A stretch of DNA of 64,000 nt from JAXLYE01 sp046351595 (GCA_046351595.1 JAXLYE010000001.1:620001-684000), one strand, 5' to 3'; counted from the first letter of the stretch, positions 46,767-57,940 are shown. The notes: generated by a model not told the origin, from the letters alone. Made by a program: numbers and translations.

Positions 46767-47483
46767 ATGGTTGCTCGTGAAGTTGGAGTCCCGATTCAAG
46801 ACGAGAAGCGCGCGCTGTGGGCGCTCAAGCGGTTCCCGCTGGTGCAGGACCTGACGCAGGACACGCTGCAGCGGCTCGCGAGCTCGATGCAGCTTCTGGA
46901 GCTGCGGCGGCGCCACGTCGTGTACCTGCCCGGTGATCCGGGGCGCGCGGTCTACTTCGTCAGCAGCGGCCGCATCAAGATCAGCAAGGTCACGCGCGAC
47001 GGCAAGGAGCTGACGCTCGACTACCGCGTGCACGGCGACATCTTCGGCGAGCTGTGCCTCATCGACGGCGGCCCGCGCGAGGAGATGGCCGAGGCCATGG
47101 ACCAGTCGCTCGTCGCCGAGGTCGAGCGCGACGTCTTCGAGCGGCTGATCCAGCGCGAGGGCCTGGTCGGCTACCGGCTCAGCAAGATCCTGGCGCAGCG
47201 TCGGCGCGAGATCGAGAACAAGCTCGAGAACCTGATCTTCAAGGACGTCAACAGCAAGCTCGCCGAGCTGCTCCTGCGGCTCGGCAGCGAGTACGGCGTC
47301 GACGATGCGCGCGGCACCCTGGTGTCGGTGAAGATCACCCACCAGGAGATGGCCAACCTCATCGGCAGCACCCGGGAGACGGTGTCGCTCACGCTCAGCC
47401 AGTTCAAGCGCTCGGGCCTGATCCTGACGGACGGGCGCAAGGTCATCCTCTCGGACCGCGAGGGGCTGCGCGCGCTGGCCTGA
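46767..47483 (+). CDS. Crp/Fnr-family transcriptional regulator
   Basis: 238 residues. A cyclic-nucleotide-binding-like domain (about 20-140: YLPGDPGRAVYFVSSGRIKI, LTLDYRVHGDIFGELCLIDG) is joined by a dimer helix to a Crp-type HTH (ITHQEMANLIGSTRETVSLTLSQFKRSGLI). In cAMP-binding members the phosphate cassette reads FGE...RSA/RTA. Here it is FGELCLIDGGPREEMAEAM, without that Arg-Ser/Thr pair, so cAMP binding is doubtful. No N-terminal FNR-type Cys cluster is present. The 268 bases upstream hold an AT-richer patch near 46700-46735, a likely promoter zone. Confidence 0.9.
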   Translation: MVAREVGVPIQDEKRALWALKRFPLVQDLTQDTLQRLASSMQLLELRRRHVVYLPGDPGRAVYFVSSGRIKISKVTRDGKELTLDYRVHGDIFGELCLIDGGPREEMAEAMDQSLVAEVERDVFERLIQREGLVGYRLSKILAQRRREIENKLENLIFKDVNSKLAELLLRLGSEYGVDDARGTLVSVKITHQEMANLIGSTRETVSLTLSQFKRSGLILTDGRKVILSDREGLRALA

Positions 47484-47660
47484 CCCGATCGGTGCCGCCG
47501 ATGCGGGCCGGTGCCGCCGACGCCGGCCCGATTCCAGAGGCCCGCTCGCGCCCGGCCCGGGTCCGGTTCGGCGCCAAGGGCGACGGCCCATCCGCTGTGA
47601 CGATCCGCAGTGACAGTCACCTCGCGGTGGCGCGTCGGCATACGGTAACAGCCGTAGTAG

Positions 47661-48959
47661 GTGATCCCAGCGAGAAGGTTGATTAAGATCACCGAGACCT
47701 TGTCTACTCGGGGCTTACTGCGCCACAAGGGGTGGCTGGCGTGCGAACCCGCGGTCCGCGGAGCGGGGACCGGAGCGGACCGCGCGCCGTCGTGCTCCCG
47801 TCTCAGACAGCCCAGACCGCGGGCCCGGCTCGGCGCGCTGTCCGTCGGGCTGGCGCTGTCCGTCGGGCTGGCGCTGTCCGTCGGGCCGACGCCCGCGGCC
47901 CGCGCCGCGCCGCCGACCTCGGCGCTGGTCAAGTTCGAGGAGGGCACGACCGCGTTCAAGGCCGGCAAGTACGTGGACGCCCTCAACTCCTTCCGCGCCA
48001 GTTACCAGATCGAAGCCAGCCCGAACACGCGCTTCATGATCGGCACCTGCTTCGAGGCCCTGGGCAAGCTGGGCAGCGCGTACAGCTTCTTCCGCCGCGC
48101 CGCCAAGGAGGCCGAGGATCGCATCCTCGCCACCGGCGACCCGCGCTACGCGGCGACGCGTGATGCGGCCCAGCAGCGCCTGCGCGAGCTCGAGCCCAAG
48201 GTGGCGCGCCTGACCGTGCAGGTCAGCGGCGACGTCCCGACCGGGTTCTACCTGGCCGTCGACGGCACCGAGGTGCCGCAGGCGAGCTACGGCATCCCGA
48301 TCGAGCTCGACGAGGGCGAGCACTACGTCCTGGCCGTCGGGCCGCGCATCCGCCGCATCGAGCAGCTCGTGGTGCTCGGCCCCGGCGAGCGGCGCGAGGT
48401 GACGCTGCCGGTGCAGCGCATCGAGACCGCGCTCATCAAGCTGGTCTTCCACTCGCGGCCGGCCGGCGCGTCGGTGACCCTGGACGGGGCGCCGCTGCCG
48501 CCGGATCTCGCCGACAAGCCGCAGTACGTCAACACCGGCGAGCACCACGTCGAGGCGCAGGCCCCGGGCTTCCGCACCGTCGTGTGGCAGGACCGCCTGC
48601 GCAACAACCAGGAGATCTCGCTGCCGATCCACTTCCTGCAGCGCCCCCTGGGGCGGCGGACGCCGAAGTGGCTGTTCTTCACGGCCGCGGGCGCGACGCT
48701 GGCGGCGCTCGGCGTCGGCCTGTACTTCGGCGTGCGCGCCCACCAGGCCGAGCAGGAGCAGCTGATGCTCGATCCGCTCCTCCGCATCCCGTCGGTGAGG
48801 ACGTCGATCCAGAGCGACGCGACGATAGCGAATGCGATGTTCGGCGTGAGCGGCGGGCTCGGTATACTCTCGGTAGTACTGGGCCTGACGACGCAGTGGA
48901 GCCGGCCGGTGGGGGCCGTGTTCAAGCTGCAGACCCCGTCCAGGCCGCCCAGCCCGTGA
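47661..48959 (+). CDS. PEGA-domain TPR protein with C-terminal membrane segment
   Basis: 432 residues from GTG 47661; the start is uncertain and a TTG at 47700 is possible. The signal-like segment contains three copies of LSVGLA. Residues about 90-170 form TPR-like helices (ALVKFEEGTTAFKAGKYVDALNSFRASYQIEASPNTRFMIGTCFEALGK, quoted here for position; helix cores are KFEEGTTAF and SPNTRFMIG). PEGA-type beta repeats follow (KLVFHSRPAGASVTLDGAPLPPD and TGEHHVEAQAPGF). A membrane segment (WLFFTAAGATLAALGVGLYFG) and a second hydrophobic stretch end it. Such proteins are common near myxobacterial kinases. Confidence 0.78.
   Translation: MIPARRLIKITETLSTRGLLRHKGWLACEPAVRGAGTGADRAPSCSRLRQPRPRARLGALSVGLALSVGLALSVGPTPAARAAPPTSALVKFEEGTTAFKAGKYVDALNSFRASYQIEASPNTRFMIGTCFEALGKLGSAYSFFRRAAKEAEDRILATGDPRYAATRDAAQQRLRELEPKVARLTVQVSGDVPTGFYLAVDGTEVPQASYGIPIELDEGEHYVLAVGPRIRRIEQLVVLGPGERREVTLPVQRIETALIKLVFHSRPAGASVTLDGAPLPPDLADKPQYVNTGEHHVEAQAPGFRTVVWQDRLRNNQEISLPIHFLQRPLGRRTPKWLFFTAAGATLAALGVGLYFGVRAHQAEQEQLMLDPLLRIPSVRTSIQSDATIANAMFGVSGGLGILSVVLGLTTQWSRPVGAVFKLQTPSRPPSP
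47837..47890. repeat. 18-bp tandem repeat in a signal peptide
   Basis: GCTGTCCGTCGGGCTGGC is repeated two full times and a diverged third, encoding the LSVGLA repeats of the PEGA protein's leader. Unit changes keep the frame. Confidence 0.85.
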
Positions 48960-48994
48960 CGCGAACCGCCTTGCTAGCAGAGGAGGCCGACGCG

Positions 48995-49861
48995 ATGACA
49001 ACGACAAAGGACGCCTTGCCAGCCCGAGCGCATCGACTGGGTTTCCTGGCGGGCTCGCTGGCCGGCCTGCTGCTCGGCCTCGGCGCGTGCACCGCCGGCA
49101 GCTACGAGATCCCCGACTGCAGCATCGTCGGCGAGACGCTGGCCGGCGACAGCTGCCAGGCCCTGAACCAGGGCAACACCGACGGCTGCATGCTGTACCA
49201 GTGCGACACCGGCACCAAGATGTGCGTGCAGCGGCCGCGCGACTACGACCGCGACGGCGATCCGGACCGCGCCTGCGGCGGCACCGACTGCGACGACCAC
49301 AGCGCGGCGGTCAGCGGGCTGCAGACCGGCACCTGCGAGTGCACGCCCGAGGCGCTCAAGAAGACCTGCGTCGCCGGCGAGGGCGCCTGCCGCAGCCAGC
49401 CCGTCCAGTACCGCTGCGACGGCGGCTCCCTCGCCTGCCCTGCCGTCGCCCGCCTGCCGCAGGACTACAATACGCGGCCCGACGTCGTGACCGGCTCGTG
49501 GGACTACAACTGCGACTCGAAGGTCGAGTCCGCGTGCTGCTACCAGAACGCCAACGGCTCGCGGATCTGCGAGCCCTGCGCGCAGCTCGACTGCACGAAG
49601 ATCGCGGGCCTGGCCGAGGCGATCGCGGCCAAGGATCCGACGCGCGCGTGTGACCTGTACTGCGCCACCTACCCGGACGCCGGCAGCAAGTGCCCGCCGG
49701 ACAACTCGCTGCGCGTCGTGCGCTGCGGCGCGGACTGCGGGACCGACCTCGCGCTCTGCTACTGCCACTTCAACGCCGGGCTGCCGCTGATCACCACCGA
49801 CGACAAGTGCGAGCGCCAGAGCGACAAGACGCCGGTGCTCGACAAGGTCAGCTGCCGCTAG
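48995..49861 (+). CDS. Large Cys-rich lipoprotein with calcium-type repeat
   Basis: 288 residues. GAGGAGG precedes ATG 48995. The signal ends at the lipobox LGAC. About 27 cysteines are spread through the mature protein (for example SACCYQNANGSRICEPCAQLDC and CGADCGTDLALCYCHF). The segment DYDRDGDPDRACGGTDCDD resembles thrombospondin-3/EF-hand-like calcium loops seen in many myxobacterial surface proteins. It lies between the PEGA protein and the kinase gene on the same strand, all within short gaps, so cotranscription is likely. Confidence 0.78.
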   Translation: MTTTKDALPARAHRLGFLAGSLAGLLLGLGACTAGSYEIPDCSIVGETLAGDSCQALNQGNTDGCMLYQCDTGTKMCVQRPRDYDRDGDPDRACGGTDCDDHSAAVSGLQTGTCECTPEALKKTCVAGEGACRSQPVQYRCDGGSLACPAVARLPQDYNTRPDVVTGSWDYNCDSKVESACCYQNANGSRICEPCAQLDCTKIAGLAEAIAAKDPTRACDLYCATYPDAGSKCPPDNSLRVVRCGADCGTDLALCYCHFNAGLPLITTDDKCERQSDKTPVLDKVSCR

Positions 49862-49877
49862 GAGCTGGGAGCCGAGG

Positions 49878-51467
49878 ATGAACCCCCCCGCCGAGACCCT
49901 CCCCAGCGTGAAGACCGCGGCAGCGGCGTCCAACCCGTCGACGATCGGCGGGCGCTACCGCATCGAGCGCCTGCTCGGCCGCGGCGGCTGCGGCAAGGTC
50001 TTCCTCGCGCAGCACCAGAATACCGGCGAGCGCGTCGCGCTGAAGCTGCTCACCGGCGGCACCCGCCACCAGGAGTTCGTCGAGCGCTTCAAGCGCGAGA
50101 TGCGCGTCCCGGCGCAGCTGCGCAGCGAGCACGTGGTCCGCGTCCTCGACGCCGACGTCTCGCCCGAGCTGAACGGCGCGCCGTTCTTCGTGATGGAGCG
50201 GCTGGTCGGCTCGGACCTGCAGAAGTTTCTGGGCCGCTACGGCGCGCTGTCGCGCGAAGAGACGGTGTGGATCCTCGGCCAGGTCGCCAAGGCGCTGCAG
50301 CGCGCGCACCAGATCGGCCTGGTGCACCGCGACCTGAAGCCCGAGAACCTGTTCCTGCACCTTCGGCCCGACGCGCCGCCGATTATCAAGATCCTCGACT
50401 TCGGGCTGGTGCACCTCATGCGCTCGCCCGAGGCGGCGACGGCCGGCGGCGGGGACGAGCCCGACGACGAGCCGCGCCCCGTCATCGAGCACATCGGCGA
50501 CGCGCGCATGACGCGGGCCGGCACCATCATCGGCACGCCGATGTACATGGCGCCGGAGCTCGTCGAGGGCGCCGTCGACCGCACCGGCCCGGCGACGGAC
50601 ATCTGGGCGATCGGCCTGATCGCCTTCGAGCTCTTGACCGGCATCTCGTTCTGGATCCCGGCGCCGGTGCCGCTCCTGCTCGGCCGCATCCTCGACGGGC
50701 CGATGCCGTCGCCGGCGCAGCGCTCGCGCAAGATCCCGCCGGGCTTTGTGCCGTGGTTCACGCGCTCGTGCGCCCGCGACGCGAACGGCCGCTGGCAGTC
50801 GGTGAACGAGCAGATCGAGGCGCTCGCCGAGGCGCTGCACGTGCCGGTCGGTCTGCTCAGCCAGGCCGACCCGCCGCCGTCGCTGCTCACCCGCGTCGAC
50901 GAGCTCATGGCGTCGCTGTCGAGCGCGGGCATGACCGCCGGCGAGCTGCCGAGCCGCGCCCCGCAGAGCCGGCCGCCGGGCAAGACCGCGACGCTGACCA
51001 AGACCGCGATCATCGCCCGCCGGCTGCGCCAGCTCGGCAACGAGCGGCGGATGAACATGCTGCTCATCAGCGCGACCCTCACCGCGGTGCTGCTGTGGGC
51101 GATCGTGTTCTCGCTGCGCGCCTGCCAGCTGCACTCCACCGGGGCACCGCCGCCCGGGCCGTCGCTGCCGTCCGAGCCGCCGGTCAGCACCGAGCCGGTC
51201 GCGGCGCCGCACTCGGGGCGATCGTCGACCTCGGGCACGCCGGTCTCGCCGGTCGGGGCCGCGACGCCCGCGCCGACCCCGACGCCGCCGGCCCCGACGC
51301 AGCCCGGGCAGCTGCCGCGCCACCTCGGCGAGGTGAAGGACCGGGACCGGGACAAAGAGCCGTCGACCGAGCGCCGCCGCCGCCCCCGGCCCGCCGCCCC
51401 AGAGAGCGAGCCGACCCGGCCCGTGATCAAGCGCCCGAGCGGCCCGTACATCCCGGTCGCGCCCTGA
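49878..51467 (+). CDS. Transmembrane Ser/Thr protein kinase
   Basis: 529 residues. The kinase domain occupies about 27-315: glycine loop GRGGCGKVFLA, ATP Lys in RVALKLL, catalytic loop LVHRDLKPENLFL, DFG in ILDFGLVHLM, and the activation segment ending GTPMYMAPE. All key residues are present, so it should be active. One membrane segment lies near 390-415 (MLLISATLTAVLLWAIVFSLRAC), followed by a Pro/Thr/Ser-rich and then Arg-rich tail outside the membrane. No recognisable sensor domain is attached. It starts 16 bases after the Cys-rich lipoprotein gene. Confidence 0.93.
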   Translation: MNPPAETLPSVKTAAAASNPSTIGGRYRIERLLGRGGCGKVFLAQHQNTGERVALKLLTGGTRHQEFVERFKREMRVPAQLRSEHVVRVLDADVSPELNGAPFFVMERLVGSDLQKFLGRYGALSREETVWILGQVAKALQRAHQIGLVHRDLKPENLFLHLRPDAPPIIKILDFGLVHLMRSPEAATAGGGDEPDDEPRPVIEHIGDARMTRAGTIIGTPMYMAPELVEGAVDRTGPATDIWAIGLIAFELLTGISFWIPAPVPLLLGRILDGPMPSPAQRSRKIPPGFVPWFTRSCARDANGRWQSVNEQIEALAEALHVPVGLLSQADPPPSLLTRVDELMASLSSAGMTAGELPSRAPQSRPPGKTATLTKTAIIARRLRQLGNERRMNMLLISATLTAVLLWAIVFSLRACQLHSTGAPPPGPSLPSEPPVSTEPVAAPHSGRSSTSGTPVSPVGAATPAPTPTPPAPTQPGQLPRHLGEVKDRDRDKEPSTERRRRPRPAAPESEPTRPVIKRPSGPYIPVAP

Positions 51468-51494
51468 GCCGCGCCGGCCGCCCGCGCCTCGTGC

Positions 51495-52025
51495 CTACAG
51501 CTTGGCGCGGACCACGACCTGGCCGTCGAAGGTCACGTCGTCGGGCGGCGCCGTGCCCGTGGCCGAGGCCGAGATCTCGCAGCCCTCGTTGATGTAGGGC
51601 AGAAGGTTCACCTCGGGGTAGGTGCGCAGGCTGAGCTGCTTGTCGCCGCTGCCGTGGCTCGGCAGGTCGGCGATCTTCACGCGCGGCAGCGCCGAGCCCT
51701 GCTTGCGGCTCTCGACGAACACGTCGATCGAGCGCACGAAGTCGAAGTCGTCGCTGTCGCCCGACGGCATGGCCGTGGCGGTGATGGCGAAGGTCAGCGA
51801 CTTCAGGCTCGCGGCGGTGACCGGGCCCGTGCCCATGGCCTTGCTCGCCGCCTGCACGTCGAGGCTGAGCGGCACCGGCGACGGCAGGAAGCTCGGCAGC
51901 ACGCCCGACAGCAGGCTGCCCTGGATCCGCTGCTCGGGGACCTTCTCGTTCAGATCGAACTCGATCAGGCCGCAGCCGCCGAGCCCGATCGCCAACAGAG
52001 ACACCAGCCATGTGTTCTTGCGCAT
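51495..52025 (-). CDS. Small lipoprotein, unknown function
   Basis: 176 residues from ATG 52025. The signal MRKNTWLVSLLAIGLGGC ends in a lipobox. The mature protein appears all-beta: PLSLDVQAASKAMGTG, SLKSLTFAITATAMPSGDSDDFDFVRSIDVFVESRK, LPRVKIADLPSH and DDVTFDGQVVVRAKL. No family is recognised. It converges with the kinase gene (27-base gap), so it is not in the same operon. Confidence 0.75.
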   Translation of the reverse strand: MRKNTWLVSLLAIGLGGCGLIEFDLNEKVPEQRIQGSLLSGVLPSFLPSPVPLSLDVQAASKAMGTGPVTAASLKSLTFAITATAMPSGDSDDFDFVRSIDVFVESRKQGSALPRVKIADLPSHGSGDKQLSLRTYPEVNLLPYINEGCEISASATGTAPPDDVTFDGQVVVRAKL

Positions 52026-52110
52026 AGTGCTCAGCTTAACGGGGCGGCGGCCGCGGCAAGGCGGTTGCGCGCGATTGCTGCGATCGCGGGGCTCGGCACA
52101 GCCGCCGCAC

Positions 52111-53157
52111 TCAGGGCAGCGGCGCGGCGGTCCGGTCTGCGGCGCGGGCCCGGCCCGGGCGCAGCAGGCGCGCGCCGAGCAGGAACAGCGCGACCGTCGC
52201 CACCAGGCACACAAGGCCCTGCAGCGACAGCGGCCCGAGCCGCGCGTCGACGGCCACGTCATCGCGGCCGCTGCGCACCAGCAGCACCACCAGCGCATTG
52301 TTGACGGCGTGCATGGCGATCGCCGGCCACAGCGAGCCGCTGTACACCGCGGCCACGCCGAAGCCCAGCCCCAGCGCCGAGGTCGGCAGCAGCTTGGCCA
52401 TCGAGCGGTGGAAGGCGCCGAACAGGAGCGCGCAGAGCAGCACCGCCAGCGCCCGCGACCGCCGCCCGCGTCCCGGCTCGCCCGGCTCTGCCGCTCGGGC
52501 GTAGCCGCGCAGCCCGGTCAGGATGGCGCCGCGGAACAGCACCTCTTCGCACACCGCCGGCACCAGCGCGAAGCACACGAGGTCCAGGGCCAGCGGCCGC
52601 AGCCCCTCGGGCGGGCGCAAGAGCGACAGCAGCGCCGCGCGCTCCTCGGGCGGCACCGGCAGCCACAGCTCGAACAGCGGCTCGATGAAGACCGCCAGCA
52701 CGAGGAACAGCGCGCCGCCCCACAGCGCGCCGCCGCCGAGCAGCTGCAGCCCGCGCCGCGGCGACGGCGGCACGAGCCGCAGGGTGCGCAGCACGCCGAG
52801 CCGCGACCGCCGCCTGGCGCCGAGCGCGACCTGTTCGGGCGACCGGCCCGGCGCGACCCGCGACCACAAGAGCGCCGGCAAGAGGATCGCCAGGAGCTCG
52901 GTCACCGCCATGCCCGGCGGCCCGGCGCGGAACTGCTGCGTCACGCCGCCGACGACGACCAGGAGGAGCAGCGCCAGCAGGAACAGAGACAGCGCGTCGA
53001 GCTGACCGCGCAGCGCCAGCGGCAGCACGCCGTCGGTGATCGGCCCCGGCTCCGCGGCGGGCCCGTCACCGAGCCCGTCGCCGACCTCGCCGCCTGGCGC
53101 GCCGGCGAGCGACTCGTTATTGGGGGCTGTCGTCTTGGCCTTGGGCGGTCCTTGCAT
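52111..53157 (-). CDS. CPBP family intramembrane glutamic protease (CAAX protease/Rce1-like)
   Basis: 348 residues with about seven or eight hydrophobic segments. The family's three motifs are in order: VCEEVLFRGAI (EExxxR), LFGAFHRSM (FxxxH) and AMHAVNNALV (HxxxN). Bacterial members process membrane peptides or bacteriocin-like products; the substrate here is unknown. The N-terminal 45 residues are Gly/Pro-rich and cytoplasmic. It lies 65 bases after the amidase gene on the same strand, reading in the same direction, and may share its transcript. Confidence 0.9.
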   Translation of the reverse strand: MQGPPKAKTTAPNNESLAGAPGGEVGDGLGDGPAAEPGPITDGVLPLALRGQLDALSLFLLALLLLVVVGGVTQQFRAGPPGMAVTELLAILLPALLWSRVAPGRSPEQVALGARRRSRLGVLRTLRLVPPSPRRGLQLLGGGALWGGALFLVLAVFIEPLFELWLPVPPEERAALLSLLRPPEGLRPLALDLVCFALVPAVCEEVLFRGAILTGLRGYARAAEPGEPGRGRRSRALAVLLCALLFGAFHRSMAKLLPTSALGLGFGVAAVYSGSLWPAIAMHAVNNALVVLLVRSGRDDVAVDARLGPLSLQGLVCLVATVALFLLGARLLRPGRARAADRTAAPLP

Positions 53158-53222
53158 CGGCTCCAATCGATCGCCGACCGCCGTGTCAGGCGGTCTTTGG
53201 CCGGCCGCCCAGCCGGCGGCCG

Positions 53223-54074
53223 TTATCGGTACGACTTTACGTAGCCGATGTACTTGTTCCAGTCCCAGCCCGGGCCCGGATCGGTGTGCGTATTGGGCGG
53301 CGGCACGTCGGCGTGGCCGATGATCCGGGTGTGATCCGCGGCGATGCCGTAGCGCTTGCTGATCGCTGCGCTGAGCTGCGCCGAGCGCCGGTACATGACA
53401 TCCGTATACCAGCGGCCGGGGTCGCTCAGCCAGCCCTCGTGCTCGATGCCGATCGAAGTCTGGTTGTACGTCCAGTTGCCGGCGTGCCAGGCGGTGTCGC
53501 CCTCGGACACCATCTGCGTGATGTCGCCGTCGCTGCTGCGGATGCAGTAGTGGGCCGAGACGCTGGAGGCGGCGTTCTTGAACCACGAGATGGCGCCGTC
53601 GTAGCGGCCCTCCATGTCGTGGATGACGATGCGCGAGATCGAGGCGCCGCGGCCCTTGGTGTAGTTGGCGCTGTTCGCCGGATCCCACTTGATGCCCGAG
53701 GGGTACGCGCCGCCGCTGCCGCTGGCGTACTCGCGCAGGAAGTTCTCGTGGGCCCAGCCCTCCTTGCCGCTGTAGCGGACCTTCCAGAACGAGCTCGAGG
53801 GGCCGCCGATGACGTCGACGACCGAGCCCTCGGGCATGGTGACGACGACCGAGTAGCCGGTGCCGGCGCCGCTGCGCAGGTTCAGGCCGACGCCGCCGGT
53901 GTTGTAGACCTGGGCCTGGCCGCCGACCTTGACGGCGGTGACCACGTAGGCGCTGGCGAGCTCGGACTCGTCGACCGGGATGTCCTCGCCGCCCGCGAGC
54001 AGCGGACCGCCGCAGGCCGACAGGACGAGGCCGAGGCTGAGCAGGGAGAGACGCGAGAGGGTGAGCATCGACAT
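53223..54074 (-). CDS. N-acetylmuramoyl-L-alanine amidase lipoprotein with SH3 domain
   Basis: 283 residues from ATG 54074 (AAGGAGATCCC). The lipobox is LSAC. Residues about 40-120 form a bacterial SH3 domain (GVGLNLRSGAGTGYSVVVTMPEGS, WKVRYSGKEGWAHENFL). Residues about 140-280 are an Amidase_2/PGRP domain with zinc ligands in IVIHDMEG and HTDPGPGWDW and the Tyr/Lys-side motif SAHYCIRSSDGDITQMV. The enzyme cuts between N-acetylmuramate and L-Ala in peptidoglycan. Likely anchored in the outer membrane, where it could recycle or remodel wall. Confidence 0.92.
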   Translation of the reverse strand: MSMLTLSRLSLLSLGLVLSACGGPLLAGGEDIPVDESELASAYVVTAVKVGGQAQVYNTGGVGLNLRSGAGTGYSVVVTMPEGSVVDVIGGPSSSFWKVRYSGKEGWAHENFLREYASGSGGAYPSGIKWDPANSANYTKGRGASISRIVIHDMEGRYDGAISWFKNAASSVSAHYCIRSSDGDITQMVSEGDTAWHAGNWTYNQTSIGIEHEGWLSDPGRWYTDVMYRRSAQLSAAISKRYGIAADHTRIIGHADVPPPNTHTDPGPGWDWNKYIGYVKSYR

Positions 54075-54393
54075 GGGATCTCCTTGGTGGCGACCGCGGA
54101 AGGGGTCGCGCCTTGCCCAACTCGAAGAGCAACGCCTGTGCCACGGGCGCAAGGAGGCGCGCCGCCGCGACGGGCTCGGGCGTTACGCGCAGGTCCGCGG
54201 CGCGGGCTGGTGACTGGGGCCCCAGCCTGCGGGCCGAACCCTGCAGCCGCGAGCCCGCAGCTCGGCGGGAACTTTCTTTTGCGCGCCGGCAAGTAGCGGA
54301 TCTGGAGCGGGTTATCGGGCAGACCCTTCGGGTCCGGCCCTACGGCGTAAAATAGGGGGCGGGGGAACAGGGGCCACAGGGCCCCGCAGGCAC
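54075..54393. other. Divergent intergenic region, amidase / PAP2
   Basis: 319 bases between two divergent genes. The only promoter-like element I would mention is TAAAAT at 54348-54353, 40 bases before the PAP2 start, without a convincing -35. I see no hairpin terminator or gene. Confidence 0.4.
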
Positions 54394-55230
54394 ATGCACG
54401 ATCGCCGCGCCCTGGCCGTCCTGCTCGTCGCTGCGCTGGCACTCTTTACGCCGGGGTCGGCGCGCGCCCGGCCCGAGATCGCGGACCCCGACCTGTACCG
54501 GCTGGATCCCTACCTAGACGTGCCGCTCGTCGTCGGCGGCTTCACGCTGTGGGCGACGGCGGCGCTGGTCGTCAGCCCGACCGGCAAGAACCACCTGTGC
54601 GATCCGTGCTCGCCCGAGGGGATGAACGCCCTCGATCGCAGCGCGCTCGGGCTCAACCTCCGCGAGGCCCGCCTGCCCTCGCACCTGGGCTACATCGTGC
54701 CCGCGATCAGCTTCGCGCTGCTCGATGCCACCGACGTCGGCTGGCGCCGCTTCGGGACCTGGGCGACCGACTTCGTCATCATCCTGGAGTCGATGGCGCT
54801 GCAGGGCGCGCTCACCGAGGTAGTCCGCCGCGCCACCCAGCGCCCGCGCCCCTTCCTGTACACGCCCGGCGCCTACCCCGAGCAGCGCGGCGACGCCGAG
54901 TCGATCTTCTCGTTCTACTCGGGCCACGTCGCGGTCGCCTTCGACATGATGACGGCGGTGGCGTTCACCTGGACGCTGCGCCACCCGCACTCGCGCTGGC
55001 GCTGGGCGGTGTGGAGCGGGTCGCTGCTCATAAGCTCGGTGTTCCCGGTGCTGCGCGTGCTCTCGGGCGACCACTTCCCGACGGACGTGATCGTCGGCGC
55101 GCTGGTCGGGACCTCGTGCGGCGTGCTGTGGCCGACGCTGCGCCACTACGCGGCCCGGAGCGGCAAGGTCACACCCGCGGTCAGCCCCACCCCGGGCGGC
55201 GCGGTGCTGTCGCTGACCGGGCGGTTCTAG
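54394..55230 (+). CDS. PAP2-family membrane phosphatase
   Basis: 278 residues with a signal-like first helix (ALAVLLVAALALFTPGSARA) and about five membrane segments. The three phosphatase motifs are present: RRATQRPRPF (KxxxxxxRP-type), FYSGHVAV (SGH) and RVLSGDHFPTDV (SRxxxxxHxxxD-type). Family members hydrolyse undecaprenyl pyrophosphate or phosphatidate on the outer face of the inner membrane. A Cys pair (LCDPCSPEG) sits in an extracytoplasmic loop. The substrate is not determinable. Confidence 0.9.
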   Translation: MHDRRALAVLLVAALALFTPGSARARPEIADPDLYRLDPYLDVPLVVGGFTLWATAALVVSPTGKNHLCDPCSPEGMNALDRSALGLNLREARLPSHLGYIVPAISFALLDATDVGWRRFGTWATDFVIILESMALQGALTEVVRRATQRPRPFLYTPGAYPEQRGDAESIFSFYSGHVAVAFDMMTAVAFTWTLRHPHSRWRWAVWSGSLLISSVFPVLRVLSGDHFPTDVIVGALVGTSCGVLWPTLRHYAARSGKVTPAVSPTPGGAVLSLTGRF

Positions 55231-55258
55231 CGCGCGCCGCTCACGCTACGACGGGCCG

Positions 55259-55894
55259 CTACGACGCGTCCGTGCCGCCGGCCGCGGCGTGCGGGCCCGG
55301 GGCCGCGGTCGCCTCGCTCGCCTCATCCTCCTCGGGCGCCTCGGGCTCGCTGTCGCTCTCGGGCTCGGGCGGCGGCGCGGGACGGGGCGCGACCGGCGGC
55401 GACAGCGTCTCGACGGCGCGCAGCGTCGACTCGGCGATGCGGTCGCGGTGGAAGTGCAGCTCGGGCATGTAGCGCAGCGAGACCGCGTCACGCAGCCGCG
55501 CGCGCAGGAACGGCGTCACCCGCGTGAGCCCGTCGTTGATGGCGCGCACCGCCTCGTTGACCAGGGCGCGCGCCATGCCCGGCGTGCGCGCGGTCTTGTA
55601 CGCCTCGCTCTGCTCGGGCGGGTTGCGCAGCGAGTACAGGACGCGGGCGCTGCGCAGATCCGGGCTCACCTCGACGGAGCTCGGGACCACGTCGGCCAGC
55701 CGCGGGTCGTTCACCTCGAGGCGGAACAGGCGGTACAGCTCCTCGAACAGGATGTGAGAGAGGCGCTGCGCCCGCAGCCCGAGCGACTCGGCCCCGTCGC
55801 CGGGGAGCGTGAAGGGCTGGTCGGCGGCGCGGGCGGTTCCGGGCGGGCCGTGGGGGCGCCCCCGGCGGGCGCGGCTCGTAGCGTGCTTGGACAT
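55259..55894 (-). CDS. rbfA: Ribosome-binding factor A with acidic tail
   Basis: 211 residues, against about 120-130 for a typical RbfA. The KH-type core lies at about 38-150 (RAQRLSHILFEELYRLFRLEVNDPRLADV, VEVSPDLRSARVLYSL, LRDAVSLRYMPELHFHRDRI). The core is preceded by about 35 basic residues and followed by a Pro/Glu/Asp tail of about 60. RbfA matures the 30S subunit. It is the last gene of a minus-strand run behind the sigma54 activator (82-base gap), away from its usual infB-truB setting. Confidence 0.88.
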   Translation of the reverse strand: MSKHATSRARRGRPHGPPGTARAADQPFTLPGDGAESLGLRAQRLSHILFEELYRLFRLEVNDPRLADVVPSSVEVSPDLRSARVLYSLRNPPEQSEAYKTARTPGMARALVNEAVRAINDGLTRVTPFLRARLRDAVSLRYMPELHFHRDRIAESTLRAVETLSPPVAPRPAPPPEPESDSEPEAPEEDEASEATAAPGPHAAAGGTDAS

Positions 55895-55976
55895 GCTGCT
55901 CTCATACGACAGATCGCGCCGCGGACAAAGCGCGGACACGGCGCCGGCCTCGAGAAGGGGCCCGGGCCTCTGCCGC

Positions 55977-57938
<1,962 letters not shown>

Positions 57939-57940
57939 CG

